From positions 62,001 through 126,000 of the forward strand of contig VWZP01005513.1 of NCBI GenBank assembly GCA_013396995.1: a stretch of DNA of 64,000 nt, read 5' to 3'. Under the pieces are notes generated by a model, which had not been told where the DNA came from, ran no database searches, and was given only the letters and a program-made list of their open reading frames with translations. The translations under genes were made by a program, and so were the position numbers. This document shows positions 25,995 to 40,476 of the stretch, piece by piece; the stretch's first letter is position 1; each line of letters opens with the position of its first letter. The DNA is from Dicaeum eximium. Lineage: Eukaryota > Chordata > Aves > Passeriformes > Dicaeidae.

Positions 25995-28900
25995 GTAAGC
26001 CTTCCCCAGGGCAATCCGCAAATCACCTCAGGAGTGCCCGCGGGAAGAGAAATCCTGCACCAAAGAGCAGCACTGGAACACACCCAGGGCATGTGCTGGG
26101 ATGGTTTTGCAGCTCCTCACAATGGACAAGAATAAAACTAAATTTGGAGAATTGACTGATGGCAAGCTGGATAAACATACTGTATTTTACACTGTGTTGT
26201 AATTTCTACACTATTCTTTTGCCATCAGCACCAGAGGCAGATACTTAATCTTGAAATGTTTGCCCCAACTCCATAGACAACATGACTTTCACAGAGAATC
26301 AAAATGATCCTGTTAAGAACTGGCGGAGAATATAAAAGTAATTGAAGATGTGAAGCCTAGGTTATTGATTTTAATTGTATTATACATCTTATATGATCAA
26401 AGGCTCCAAGAAGGCAGGTGCCAAACTGTGGAAGAGAGAATTTCAGAGCACAAAGGCAGGAATACTCTTTTGAAGCGAGATGCAAAATAAACAGAAATTA
26501 TTTGCAACCAAGTAGCCTGTGTGAGTGTGAAGGTCAGGAAACATTTGAAGACATGCATTTCTTCAGAAGTAAAAATGCTCTCAGAAACCAATTTTCAAGT
26601 TTTAAGTTATTCTTTAGAAGGAATCTGTTGAAAACACACAGCGGGGCAAAACCCCACATTCTCTATAAATCATGGTTTCTACTTTCAGTCTATTCACTTG
26701 ATGCTGGTAGTGTTTTCAGGCTACTATATTAGAAGTGAAACAGCAATACTGATTTAAGAAATAAGATGGTCAAAACAAAGTTGATAAAAAGATGTATGGC
26801 AAATCACCATAGTGTTTTAGCTCTATAAGTTACAACTTGTATAACACTGAAAAAGAAATTTAAATTCTGGAAAAAACAATGTCCTTCAATCCCTCCTACT
26901 TGTTTTATTTTACTGTATTAGATGTTTGATTAATATAACCTCTTTACATAAACAGCAATGATGCTTACCACTCTTCCATTTGAAAAATAAGATAGCTTAC
27001 TGAATATATTCTGTGCTATTTTGTGTTTATAAAGTACTGTATGACACAGCTACAGAGCTTGGAAACTTCCAGTGAAGTTTTGGAACTGAACTCCTGTTTT
27101 TAGGCATGGTGCATACAAATGCAGTAACTATGCTTGTCCTTGGCTTAGCTTTCATCACTGACAAGGAGATTTTATCATAAATCTGTCTGGAATGGGACAA
27201 ACACAGTGATGAAAGGTTATTATTAGCTTTTTAAGAACTCAGGCAGTAATCCAGAATTTCCTTTTAGGAATTTATCATTCAAGCCATTTAGATGGCCTGT
27301 GTCTAACTAGGTTTTTAAGCTACATGCACTCACACCTCAGTCTCTGGTTGTGATCTAGGCAGACAGCTCTTCACATCTCCACCTTTGGTACTGTGTGTGG
27401 CTGCAGTAACTCAATCATTCATACATATTATATATATATCAGATCAGATCTTGTATCTATTCCTGGACATTTAAAAATGCATCAAGGATTCTTGATGCTC
27501 ATAAATACATTCTGGACCAAGATAACTCCGTCACAGTCTGTTAGAGATGCCTCTAACATTCTCACTCAAATTACAGATTTAAGTGGTTTCAGTAATGTTT
27601 TGATGAGGCTTCTGTCCTCTTTGCTCTTTTTGGTAGCCCTTTTTTGTACTGCAGACTTCCCCCTTTCTGCTCCTCACAAGCTTTAATTCCTGCAGTTCTT
27701 ATGGAAGGCAGAGCATCTGTGGCTGTGTGTGATTCAGCTGCTGTGCTCTCAGCACTGACCTGATACAAGATTTGATGACATGTTGTGAATACCTGATATT
27801 CATTTCTGCCTTTTGTGTTTGTTGAAATCATTTCCATTAGTAACCTGAGGGAGACAGACTTAGATATATTAAATAAAAGCAGTATTAAATCATTCTTATT
27901 TGAGGAATAACAATGGAGGTGGTGAAATGCAATTAGTGTTTGACCTAACACTGAAGAACCTTTCTTGCATGTATCCTCTCTAGCCAATATATTGGCTGAG
28001 GCTTTGTGCTATTTTTAGAAATGTTGAAGAAGCTTCTTTTCTTTTGCAGTGCCTCTCTTCTGCTGCTGCTGTAATAAAGGATTACAGTGCTCTTGCTTTA
28101 CAATGTTTTTTGCATTTCCAAGGATAAACACATAGTCCTAACATTAACATATTTTTATTATTAAACTCTTTGAACATTGAGTAGCAGATTTGTAATTTTT
28201 GTGTGTTTCAATGAACAGTGATAATTAAGCTGTAAAGTAGCAGAGATAGCAGTGTAAGTTCTTTGGTTTATGTTCATCATTACAATTGTGTTGTAAAGGA
28301 AAATGGGAGGTTAGGATTATGGAGGAAGATCCTACAGTAATCTTTTTCTCATTTGTTTTACAAATTAAACCCAAATACTGTATGTACAATTCTATTTTTG
28401 TTTTATTACCCTGCTGAGAACCCAATGGTGAGGAGCTAATTAGCATTAACATATATGTAGCAGTCTGTCTCTACCAGAACTTAGTGTGTACATTTGTTAA
28501 CTGAATGTATACATATATAATTGAAATCATGTTGACTAGTTTCTATTTCTGCTCACAAATCAGCTACTTTCTGGGATAGGGTATGGATTCTTTGAGACTT
28601 AATACTTATAGTAGGTTTTATTAATGGCAGGAAACCTTAATTACTTTCCTGAAGCAGTTAAAGTTCTTTAACCATCATTAAAACTTCTGTTCCAGTCAAC
28701 TACGTATCAAAACAATTGAAGTTAGATAATTATTTAAATAGCTGCTAGGAATCTTGATTTTGCAGAAGTGACATAGAAAATTACTTTAAAATTTTATGTA
28801 GATCAAAGAATGAACTCTTTAAAAAAGGCAGTAAGGAAAATAATCATGCTCATTTCTTTGAAAAAGCTTGTAGCTTTGAATGAGGACATCACAACCTAAT

Positions 28901-31900
28901 TAAGCTACAGGTAAGAAACAGTGAAACTGTGCCTGAACAGCATTTTTAAATAGGTATTTTTCCATAATCAAACTTCTAAATTTAGACTTGCCTTCATAAA
29001 CAGTGCAGTTCTGACTGAAAAAAAAAAAATTACCCCTAATGATAATTAAGTGAAGAGAACACACTTCTTAGATAAGCTGTAAAGTGCTGTGAGGACAGAA
29101 GGGACTTCCTGAGCCACAGTGATATCCCAGAGTTATGGGAGCTGTGTCAGTCAGACTGAGCAGAAAACCGAGAGAGCTGAGGGTGCAGCTGGGACAGGAA
29201 TCACAGGCAGGCACAAGGTGGAGCAGCCAGGAGGCTGGGAATCCTTGGCAAAGGGTTTATTCCTGTTGGCTTGCAGTTAATTTCCTGTCACTGTGCTGAA
29301 TTCAGCTGCAGACCAGAGCAATTGCTTTGTAATTCATGTGTGAGACTTCTGAGATATTCTAAAGCAGAAGGCACACACAATAAGTCTTAAATGATAAAAT
29401 AGGTGTCAGGGTGAACCAGATTGCAAGTAACATTATCAAGCCCTCCAGAAGTCAGGCTTGTGCACCTTTATTACTGAATAATCACTAACTTAGCCTATGG
29501 AAGATAGCATATCAAAACCATTTGTCATGCTGTTCTGCAAATAAATGATGCAGTGTGGCAGCCACAGTACCCAGGTGTGGCTTCTCTAAACTTGTCTATG
29601 CAAACTTGCATATCTGAACAGCCAACAGTACTGTTACATATTCAGCAGCTTACTGAAACTGCCTTGTTCCTGGTGGATTTCTTAATTACCATAGTTCAAT
29701 GTTATTTTAAATTGTATCTCTTGAAAAGAATGAGCAAGGAAAATGTAACTAACTTACTAGAATAATTGAAATAGTTTTCCATTAAATAAGATACATGTTG
29801 GTGTTGGCTTGAGTTTTACGATTAGAAACAGAGTGCAGAATCAGTACTCAACATTTTTGATTCACATGAGGAAAGGTTACTTTGCTTATTGAGACTTATA
29901 GTTCTGATAATGGAAAAAGGAGGTAGTAATGTGGGAACCATTGCTGTAAAAGGGTATTCAGGGCATTGTCAGTCCTGGAGGATTTTGATTGTATAATGTC
30001 TAAGCAATGTTGTGAAACACCTAATATTTGACATGCAGAAGTCAATTAAGTAAATTTTAATTACACCTGGAAGTGTTCTTTAAGCTAAGAAAATTATTCT
30101 TATCCATCTTTTTCATTAGAAATTAGTCAGAGCCTGGAAGGGCATTTCTCTGCTTGTGGGAGGTGGTTCTTATTGCTTTGGGTTTTTTCCTCTTCTTTCC
30201 TTCACTTATTAAACTATCATTGTCTTGGTCCATGAGTTTTCTTGCCTTTGCTGTTCCCTTACACAGTTCACATAAAGGTTTGCTTTACTTTCATTCTGTA
30301 TACACTGATTGTAATTAGTAATTTTTTTGTTTGTATAACAGAACATTGCAGTATATATTTATGGCTGGGAAATATTTGATGCACCACCTGTAATTTCCTG
30401 TGGTTTTAACTTTTTAGGAAGTCTTGTGAAGTTTTTTTTTATATTTCTGAGTTAACACTAATTGGAAGCTAACTGGAATACAATATTCCTTGAAATTCCT
30501 GATCCTTTTTCCCAATCCACTTTCTTAACAGATTGCTTTGGCAATTATTTACCATGTACTTCAGCAGTACTTCCAGCCTACAGTGAACACCCATGGATAA
30601 TCTGTGTTTTGCAAATTAATCCTAGGAATCATGAGCCATCAGTAAAAATTGGTAGGATACCAAACAAATAGACTTTTATATAAATTATTTGGTGACTGTT
30701 ACCAGTATTGGCTGAATAATTTGCTTCATGAACATTGCTCAATCAGCCATCAAAATGACTGAATGACTTACTTGAATAACTTACCTTATTTAATAAGAAG
30801 TGGCAGTGTGTGTCTCATTTTTTAATTGTTAAAAATATTTTTCAGAGAGATTTAGCTCAGTAGATGGCCATTACTCCAGTCAGGTGAGCCAAATTGTTAT
30901 TCTCTTCACATTTTGATTCAGGAATATTGAGGTTTTGTAGAAAGAAAGTCATTCATTTCAAAAAGAAATCCTCCCTCAGATTGTCAAGGACATTCAGAAT
31001 ATGATCTGTCTTTCTTCTTAAATTGCGTGTGAAATAGGCCTAGGTTTGCATCACAGGGAGCCTGGATTCTTAACAACCTATGTTGATATCAGATATATCT
31101 TCTTAACAGAGAATCTCTTCTGTAATTCTGTTCCAGTCATAGTAAAGATCGCAGCAGGATTGTTACCTTCAACTTTAGACTTTGTTACTACCAGAGCTAC
31201 TATTGGAATTATTCCAAATTTGATACAATATACTGCATCACCTTAAAAATAGCAAGAAATGTTCCTCTGATTTGGGAATTTTAGCCCTTTTTAGAGGCAA
31301 GTAAATACTGCTTGTAAATCAAAAATTTTATCATAATTCTATGGTTATTTGTTGATGACCTTTGAAAGTCTCTCTTCTTCTTTTCCCCCATTCTAGAAGG
31401 TCTAAAACTGCCATGATCAGTGTTTTCCTTTGCTGTGAGGTGTCTGGCCTGCAAACCCAAAGCAGCATCTTTGAGGCACTTGCATGAATTTTGAAGATGA
31501 TAGATTTGCTCTTGCTGCAGTTTTTGTTTTGGTTAGAATAATTATGAAGTTAAGCTTTACAGACTTATCACAAAAAAACACAAACTTATGGCTTGAGCAA
31601 CTAATATTGTGCCCTTGGAAATTAAGTATTGTAGTAAAATAGACATTTGTGGTTGCCTAAGGTTTACTGAAAATTACTTAAATCTAGGTTGCCTTGAAAA
31701 TTACTGATTTCTGGGTGGTTCTAATGCTAAACAAAGAACCCAGAAATCACAGTAACTTTTCCATATGTGTGACACTCATTTCCCCTTTAGCAGAAAATGC
31801 TGAGGTTACATTACACAGCAGTAGTTTTCACTTAATGTCTAAATAAATGCACATTCTTTTCTTGATGATTGTATCCAGTAGTCTTGAATGATGGCACACG

Positions 31901-34900
31901 ATTTACAATTGATGAGCTACCATAGTTCAAGATGAATATTAGGGTGGAGTTGCAATGTCTCCTGCTACAGAACACCTGACACAGCAACAGAATAGGCAGC
32001 TTTTTCAACAAGTCACAAGTCAAGCCACAAGTCTTTTTTTTCCACTGGACACAACCCAGGATGTTTCTATGGCAAACAGAAAATTAACATAAGGTTATTA
32101 CTACCCAGAAGTCTATATCTATTGTTTGATGCTGATGATAAGTGATGTTGAGAGGATGGAATAGCCCACCATTTTTTGTTTAAATCACACTATTACTAAT
32201 ACTATAGACAGTCAAGTCACAATATGTGTGGATTTATTGAACAAAGATAATTTTTTTATTAACTTGCTACTCGGTTTAAATCACTGTCTGAAACACCTTT
32301 CAGATTTTTTCTCTGACCTTGCAATAATCTATGAGACTTTCACACAGTGAATATGACACTGAGGTTAAATTACCTTTAAACTAAATTGTTTGTCTGCTTT
32401 ATTAAAGAAAGATAAACGATTTCATTTTTTACTGAAATTAACAAAATAATGAGCTAATTTTGGAGAGCCACTTAAATTCTCCTAAAGGACAGCTTTATCT
32501 TTGGATGTAAGATACTGATGCTGGTTCATGTCACACCTGCTTTTGCTGGCTGTTACCTTTACAAACAGTAGAGTTACTAGCTCATTTCACAGTATTAAAA
32601 AAGATTGAGAATAAAGATGAGTTCATCTGCCTGCTTTACACAGAATAATATTCAATTTAAATTAGATTTTGATTTTAGTAGGATAGTAATAGAAGTTTTG
32701 AAAAACTAAGCATGCATGGTGAAATATCTACTGAGTTCTCATTTGCTAATCTTACTGGGATAAGGCAAGTCATTCAGCATATAAAATCAGTACTGCCCAT
32801 TTTCAAGTAGAGGTTTCTTTAAAAATACACAGCAAAAACCCCTCATCTATTCTTTCAACATTAGTGCAGAAAAGTATATTTCAGTTGCCAAAATGCTGGT
32901 TAAAACTACAATTGGAGATTCATATGATGATGGCATTTAGGAGCTGTAAGTGTATGCAGCATATCTGTGAAATAATGTAAATTCTTTATAAGTGCACAGC
33001 AGAGAACAAAGCCTGAGCCAAAGAGTTTATGGTTTAATGTTCAGAAACTTCTTTTTGTTGAATATCTGCATTATAAATTCAAAACTGCTTGCAATGATAC
33101 TCCTTAAATATAATTTATCACTGAATTAAAATGATAGGAAGAAGCATATGAAAAATAGCAAAGATAAACATAATAGATTCAAACTTTTTCAGTGGCAAGT
33201 ATAAAACTGATGTAACAAAACTTATTAAAGTCAAGAAACATTTTATCATGCATTTTTTTCTCTCTCCTGTATGTTGTTGTAAGTATGGGATGACTCCACA
33301 GAAAGCTGGAGGTGGAGAAGGTTCACTGCTCATCTCTGCTCTGTGGCTTGTAATGCTTTACCTAGACCATAATTAAATGACAGAATGCAATAAATAACAA
33401 GACAAATATACACACTGTGCTTTGGAGATGGTTGATAGCATTTATGGTGTGTGAAAATCTGTCACAATTTGTGTGGGTATTTGTGCACCTCTCTACAGGC
33501 CCAACCTGGTGGTGGTACTGACATCCTCAGATGAAGAATGACACTGGTGTTAGGTGTAATGTTTCTGTCTACAATTGATTGTTCTAAGGATTAAGTTAGT
33601 TTTAAATGGGTGATGAAGTCCATGAAGTACAACTCCTGCTGTAATGATAAAACTGTGACTGGAAGCAGCAGAGAAAGGTGACCCTATGAGCTGTGCCCCT
33701 GTAGTTCAACCCACCTGGAGAGCACCAAAAACCTGCTCTGGAACCACAGCCAGCACAGCTGTGAGTGCACTGCTGTCTCCTGTGGACAGGCAGACCTTGG
33801 GAATTTGGAAATGCCACTCATTTCATGTGACTCCCCCGCTCTGAGACTGCAGAGTCAGAGTCTCTGCTATGTTCTATGTACTATGTTCATGCTCTGTGTT
33901 CTGTATACAAGCCAAATTTCACTTGTATGAATATATTTTAATAGAATTATACATGCCATATTTTTACTCAGTCTTCCTCTGTTAGTTTTATCTCAAAGGG
34001 AATAAAAAAAGCCCCAAATGTAAACTTGGGATTTTCAGTCACTAAGTGTTAGGGAATTGATGACAGTCCATGCCTAAAGTGGGTATGCAATGCTTTGTCC
34101 TTTTGCACAGTATAAAGCTGGGCATAATGACACATCATTTGAGATTTTGTAATATCCTTTGGGTTTGTAATATTTCTGATGTTATTTTTTAGTTTTGGGG
34201 TTTTTTTTCAAAGAAAAGGAGAATAGCAAACTAAAACCCAGGAATATACCTTTTTCCAGATATAATGACAGGAAAGTGCTAGAGACTTGGAATAAAGACC
34301 TGCTTTCAAAAATTAAAGTGATACGTTATGAAAGGAAGAGTATTGGAAGATCACAAAAATTACACAAGTTTTTAATAACGAAAATTCTGTTTCAGGACAC
34401 TAATGAAGCACGGGAGGCAGACAGCAGTGTACCCTAATATTCATGGAAATAAAAGTCCTTAAGCATGGCTAGATGGGATGTGTAGTAAGAATAAGGACCA
34501 TGTACTCAGGAAGAATCAAGTATTTAAGCATTACAAGACATGACATGGAAACATATGTTCCATATCTAGAGACCAGTTATAAACAGAGAGCAAATAAAGA
34601 GTGTCATTTTCAATCCACATAAATATGCCTCAAACTAGAGATTCCAACACGAAGCTCCAATTCTCTTGTGCATACTCTGAATCCTTTTGTCTTGGTTTTG
34701 TTCATTGTTTTAATGTGAAAATCCCACAATTTGATATTACCATTGTTACAGACAGCAGAGCTGCAAGTGAATCCTATGGTATAAACTTGAGGCATTTATG
34801 CTGTAGTGTGGAATAGTCACTTTTGACAAACATACAGACCTCTGGGATTTTTAAATAAAAAAGGAATTTTAGATCAGCCAGGGAAGGTGAATTTCTCATC

Positions 34901-35118
34901 TTTGTTATGCCTGGTCCTGACTGTGATGCTGAATAAAGCTGAATGTGATTTCAGTTCTCTGTTCCAGGAGTGCAATTCTCATTCAGTGTTATTCTAGTGC
35001 ATTACATGGAAAAGGCCAAATATCTTTTGAAATCAATGTTGCATCTTAAATCACTGACGAATTTTCAAGGTATTTGATCATTAATTTTTTTTTTCCTTTC
35101 TCTGTTCATTATTTTCAG
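25995..35118 (+). other. CFAP47: CFAP47 last intron, about 9.1 kb
   Basis: Runs from GTAAGC to the acceptor TTCATTATTTTCAG. AT-rich, with no LINE copy or long microsatellite that I can recognise; a short A-run lies near 29018. A somewhat GC-richer patch at about 29090-29240 matches nothing I know. Open frames here are up to about 130 codons and lack recognisable domains. Confidence 0.75.
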
Positions 35119-35340
35119 ACACAATCAATGCAGTGGACATATATAATCAATGGACTTCCTCCACAGACTGTACCACCTACAGCAGCAGCAAAAGTAGTTT
35201 GCACCAGCAGCTACACAGGATCATTCACAGTCCGACAGCGAAATTTTATACGTGAAAATCTGAAACTTATTACCACTGGAGCATCCTCACCAATGAAAGG
35301 AGCACCTTTGGTCCTTAGGAACAAACAGAGAAAACTATAA
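35119..35340 (+). CDS. CFAP47: CFAP47 terminal coding exon with stop
   Basis: Last coding exon: 219 nt of sense codons (73 residues) plus a TAA stop at 35338-35340. The acceptor is ATTATTTTCAG|ACA, in phase 0 and matching the preceding exon. It begins TQSMQWTYIINGLPP, the aromatic-rich Ile-Asn-Gly-Leu-Pro-Pro motif seen where ASH-type modules of CFAP47 end. A Pro/Ala-rich linker (PPTAAAKVV), a basic segment with RQRNFIRENLKLITTGAS and a basic C-terminus NKQRKL follow. The open frame upstream to 35074 is intronic pyrimidine-rich sequence. The joined product of the five exons is 291 residues, a small C-terminal part of a protein that is about 3,000 residues long in mammals. Confidence 0.87.
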   Translation, partial: TQSMQWTYIINGLPPQTVPPTAAAKVVCTSSYTGSFTVRQRNFIRENLKLITTGASSPMKGAPLVLRNKQRKL

Positions 35341-35367
35341 TCTGTTAATTTTTTTGGTGATAGAACA

Positions 35368-35373
35368 AATAAA
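35368..35373 (+). promoter_or_regulatory. CFAP47: Polyadenylation signal AATAAA for CFAP47
   Basis: A canonical AATAAA starts 28 bases after the last base of the stop codon. It is followed within 30 nt by a T- and G-containing stretch (gtgttaaattttttaaatgg) that could act as the downstream element. This implies a very short 3' UTR of about 50 nt. Another AATAAA at 35878-35883 could give a longer form. Which is used cannot be read from sequence alone. Confidence 0.6.
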
Positions 35374-38300
35374 TTCTGCAGATAAAAAGAACATACGGCG
35401 TGTTAAATTTTTTAAATGGATATGGTATGCATGGATTGTATGTTCCATATGGAAGATTCAGAGCTCCTGAGCCCTAGTAATGTTCCTGTTTTTCTGTAAG
35501 GAATTTTGGATGCCTAACACTTTATTTATGTCATACAGATGTCAGCAAGTTCATAGAAAAAGCTTTAGGTTTAAAAAAAATATATCTGAAGACTGGGTAA
35601 CTCAAACTAATGCTTTGCTTTCTAAAAGATGTTGGTTTAATAAGACTGTAATAGGAAGTTTCAATGGACATTCTGTGTGATGTTCAGTACATTACAGCCA
35701 TGCAAACCAAGCAAGAAAAAACAATCCCTGTTCTCTTCCACAAGAAAATTCTTACCTTTTCTTGCTTTGGCAAATTTTGTTAATTAGGAAATCTTTGCTG
35801 TGTGTAAAACAACAATCTTGTTTTATTCATCTCATAACATTTCAAATCTTTGATAATTGTACAGAGCACAGAAGTGAAATAAACTGTCCTGCTGCAGTAA
35901 TTTTATGTCAGGTATATTTTATGGAATGCTTTACAATATTAACAGATAGAAGGCTGTGAGAATTCAGTGAGGAATAGAGACAGATTTTCCTTTTTTTTCT
36001 TAGAATAAACAAATCAGAGGTGCAATTCCTAGTGTGTTTCTATTTCCATTGTTTAGGTGAGAATTCAGGCTTTCTCTGCTCTTGATATAATATGGAAAGT
36101 TAGATCTATGCAGACATGCTTTGCAAGATCATTGGATGGGTAACTCCTGACTCCTTTCTTCATTGAGATAGTTTTTCCTGATTTTACTAACAGAACATAA
36201 ATTGTATTTGTGCATTTATTTTGATGGCAAAATGTACTTTGTCAAAAAGATGGCTTGGTACAGATTAAGTGCCTTCTTGGCTGCAATACAGAATGAGCAT
36301 CACTGCTCAGGAATGGGGAGCCTGAGAACAACCAATGTAGGTCAGTGCAAATGAGCACCAATAAAACCCTTTTACCGCAATGTGCTTGAGGATTTTGTTT
36401 ATGCCACACATTTTTAGAGAAGCTATTACAGAAAACGATGGAAACACATAAAACAGCAATGGTGCTGTTTAAAACCTCCTTCTAAATGCAGGGTGCCCCA
36501 TTTTGGTCAGAAACCAGGTAATCTGAAGTGAGAATAAAATCAGGTTTATAAATTCAGTGCACAGCACTGGAAAGGTACTGTCCATACTGATATCTCTAGA
36601 AGACATTGAGAAAGAAGCTGTTGTACTATTTATCTTAAAAGCTGCTGAGACCACAAATACAGCTGGATTTCATAAAAAGGCTCTATCTGCATACATAAAT
36701 GAATCAAGTGTTTATCTGACCGTAAGAAATCAGAATTTATGAGCCAGATGTGGTTTCACAACTAATAATTGGTGTTCAGGAAATATTTCATTGACAACAT
36801 CTTTTTGTAAAAGCTTTTTTATCCTTGTTTCACTCTTTTAAAGTTATGCTTTCTTATTTAAAGTGGCACTTTTTTGCAAGATGCATAAAATTATCTAATT
36901 CTCCCAGGAATGGATTAGCAGGTGGCGTAGAGGTGAATCACTTAAAAATTACATGGTGCTCACTCCAAAAATTTTATGCCCAAATTTTACTTGACTGCAC
37001 TTGCTGCTATATGGAGCAGATTTCAAATTCTGTCATACATCTAAACATTTTAAACATCCATGGGAAAATGTGCAATAAAATAGTACCAGAGGGGTGTTTT
37101 CAAAGGAACCATTTATATTATCTGTTTTAAAATGGATGAATGCATAATCTATGCATGCAGGAACAAAATTATGTTTTTTTCAATGTGTACGAGGTCACTT
37201 CTGAGCTATGCAAGATATGCCATTGTCAGTTGAATTTGGGTCTAACATTAAAAATGTATTTCTCTAATTTCCTACAGTTTAAACAGAACTAGGCATATTT
37301 CTTCTGATATTAAGAATACACTTGCAAATATGATTTAATGAAAGACCATTTTAGCTGTGTAGTTGTAACATACACAGTGTTTTACGTAATATCTGAATGC
37401 ATTTATGGATTACAGTGGCTATATAAACTGTTAAAAGTAAATTAATTTTTTCTTCTTAGCTTGATAATTTGCACTTCCATCACTGAGGTGACTGAATTAT
37501 TTGTAATGCAAGGACTAATTCCAAGTAGATCTCTTAAAAAAAGTTTCTAAGCAGCAGCACTGGAAGATTTCCAGAATGATAACTTGTATTCATTACTTAC
37601 TTCCTCCTTTTTAATAAAATTACTAAGCCATTTTGAAAATATTAGCATTTCAACTCCTGGAAGGAAAGGTCTGACCTGGGAAAAGATTACAAAATACTGA
37701 GTTTTTTTACTTAAAGATTTCACTTCAAAGCTTTTGGACCCACCATTACATGTGAGCTTCAGAAGAGCAGGGCAAGCTGCTCACCATCACTCTGCACCCT
37801 AAAAATGTAATGTAATAATGTAAAATTGTAAAAAATGTAAAAGGAACTCAGCTGTTGTAGATAGAGCTAAACACAATTGTTACAGTCAGGGCCCAGGTCT
37901 GGAAAAAAGCAGCCCAAATCATTTAGCTTTGAATTAATTCCAAATTACTATTCATTACCATAATCTTAAAAGGCAATGGGAGAGAATGAACACAGCCTCA
38001 GGTTATGGCTTTTGAAGATGCCCTCACAATGATTTCTGTGCCCTCATGCCACATCAGAGCAACCACTATCAGAAACCCCAAAACTTTGTTTCTCCCCATT
38101 AGAATACCCATCAGGATCCTTTTCTTCTGAAAAGAATGAAAAAAGGAGTTTTTCCCTTCACATCAATCTGTGTAGGCACAGCAGAATCTCAGGGAAATGA
38201 GAAGGTTCTGGTTATTACTGTAAGTAATAGCTCCTAATTTCTCAATGCTAATATCAATTAGTGATCAAAAATTACTTCTACTGACCCCAGTTATGTTTTG

Positions 38301-40331
38301 ATTTATAGAAATACCTAATTCATAAAACATAAAAAACAAGAAGTTTTTCAAAGTCAATATGGCATTTATGGCCAAAAGTTTTAATCATAGTCTTAGTGCC
38401 ACACATGAGTCAGCTGTGCTTGGCTTGTTATGGCTTAGCAGAAATGCTGATTGTCTAACCAGGGCAGTCACCATGTGCTTATTTATGTTTCTTCCTCCCC
38501 TCTCTCTCTAAGCCTCACTGTAATGATTCATCTATCTGAGTAATTAAAACAAGGACTAGAACCTTACGAGGCAACATTATTGTGTAACACAGAACTTGTT
38601 ACTTTGGGAATGAGGTCTACATTTAAATTTCTTAAAATACAGTGGAGCTTTTGCAGCTGTTGAGCTCCTGGTTTTATGTGACATGTCCAGTAGTGGGGAC
38701 AGTGTGCCCTGGGGGGCTGCAGGATTGTACAGTCAGAGCAATGGCTTCAGAGCAGTACAAAGCAATCGACCTTCTAATTGTTTGATATTTGGCTGAGCTT
38801 TATTTGGCACAATGCACACAGGGGAATGACAGGAGGGTAACATGGAGATGTGGAGGATGTCTGCCATTAGCAGCTCAGCTTGGAGAGGGTTTTGCACAGA
38901 TTTCAGTAATGCTTGTTCTGCTCATGTCTGGCTCACCATGGTATCAATGACACTCGAAGGCTGTTTTATACCTGATCTCTCTCACAAGATATAAAAAGGT
39001 TTGGAAGTATCAAAACTGCCCATCAAAAATAATAGGAGCCAAACATTAACTTCTGTGCCAGTGCAGGTTTTGTCTAGTCAGGAGAATGGGGAGATAAAAG
39101 CTGCTTTAAGCACAGGAGATAATCATGTTCAGGTAAAGAGCCCACAGGGGCACGGTGCCCTATCCATTCCTGCTGCTAGGAAAGGGATTCTTTCAATGCA
39201 GCTCTTTGGGACTGAAGCCAGGTTAGCAGAGGACAAAATGCTGAACCAACAATGCTCTTACTTTGGTGAAATACCAATGGCAGCAGCCAAATCTGAGAAT
39301 GCACTTTTTTCCTCTTTCATCGTAAACGCGAACTAGCAGAAGGAATAGAAAGATCTGACTCACTCTGCACATAGCAAACATTGGGAAAAAAATTGCTGTA
39401 TATTAATAGATATTCCTAGGAGGAAGGCTTAATATTTAGAATAAGAGACAAAATCCCTGGCTTTGCCTTACTATTTATTTGCTTGTGAGGCGTTTCATAA
39501 TTTTATTTCTCCCTGCAGTGACTGCTCATTCTAAAATAAATGACTGAACAGTGCTTTACTGCTGACACAGATCACAGTTTGTTGCTAATGGAATGTTAAC
39601 TGTTTTTTAAGTAACTCTGAATAAACCTACTGATCCATAGAAGATTAATCTAAAAAGGAATCCAATTCATCTACCAGCTTTTCTGCTTCCCCTGTCATGA
39701 AACATATTTTTCTACAGTTTACTTTACTGCAGATATTGTAATACTGGTAGTGTCAGATTTCCTGTAGTAGGATATTTTACATTTTGAGACCATGGCTTGA
39801 TGCCAGTGTGGTGAAGTCATGGCAGGAACTGATGCCAAGGCCACTTCACAGAAATGTGTCTAAAAATCCCTTCTTGGTGGCTAGGAAAATAAAGACATGG
39901 GGCAAGGACAGTCTCTGACCTTTTATTTCCCTCGTTGTTCCATTAACTTCCTTTCTGCAAATAACCCAGCTTCTCCTGGTAAAAAAAACTAAATAAACCT
40001 GTCAGTGGAGAGCCTGGCAGCTCACTGCTCATCCCACCCTAGCAGTACACAGCAGATGCCAACAAACCAGTCTGGCACAAGTCTCAAGTGACAAAATAAA
40101 ATCAGAGATATCAAGAAAGGTAAGGCAACAAAATAAAATCCTTCCACTCATTAAATGGATAGTGTTGATGTTCATCAGATGAGATCCAATTTACCAATCT
40201 GTAAAAAAATCAAAGGCCCAGTTTTCCCATTCACTGTAACTGATATTGTCAGTGTGAGGTGGGAAGGGTGGCTGTGTCCTGACTCCACATCTCCTTCAGT
40301 CCTCAGCCTTTTCATATGTATAACATTGAAG
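35374..40331. other. Intergenic DNA downstream of CFAP47
   Basis: About 5 kb of AT-rich sequence. No exon with both convincing splice sites and a recognised product was found, and no interspersed repeat copy stands out. A slightly GC-richer patch lies near 38640-38900. Open frames are at most about 110 codons (36825-37130, 39001-39336) and look random. Confidence 0.65.
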
Positions 40332-40398
40332 TTATATATATAAAAAAATATATAAATATATGTATATTTTATATACATATATAAATACATATATATTG
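40332..40398. repeat. AT-rich low-complexity tract
   Basis: Sixty-seven bases of nearly pure A and T, including short self-complementary stretches such as atatgtatat and atatacatat. Confidence 0.9.
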
Positions 40399-40476
40399 CA
40401 AATCAATGAAACCTGCAATTGTCGTTAAAAAATAACCAAAACAAACCCAACAAAAAACAAAACAAAAAACACCAAC

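Noticed and set aside
25995..26135. Extension of the penultimate CFAP47 exon to a stop at 26135
   Set aside because: A strong donor GAG|GTAAGC at 25995 and the phase-0 match to the last exon make splicing far more likely. The extension residues lack the module pattern.
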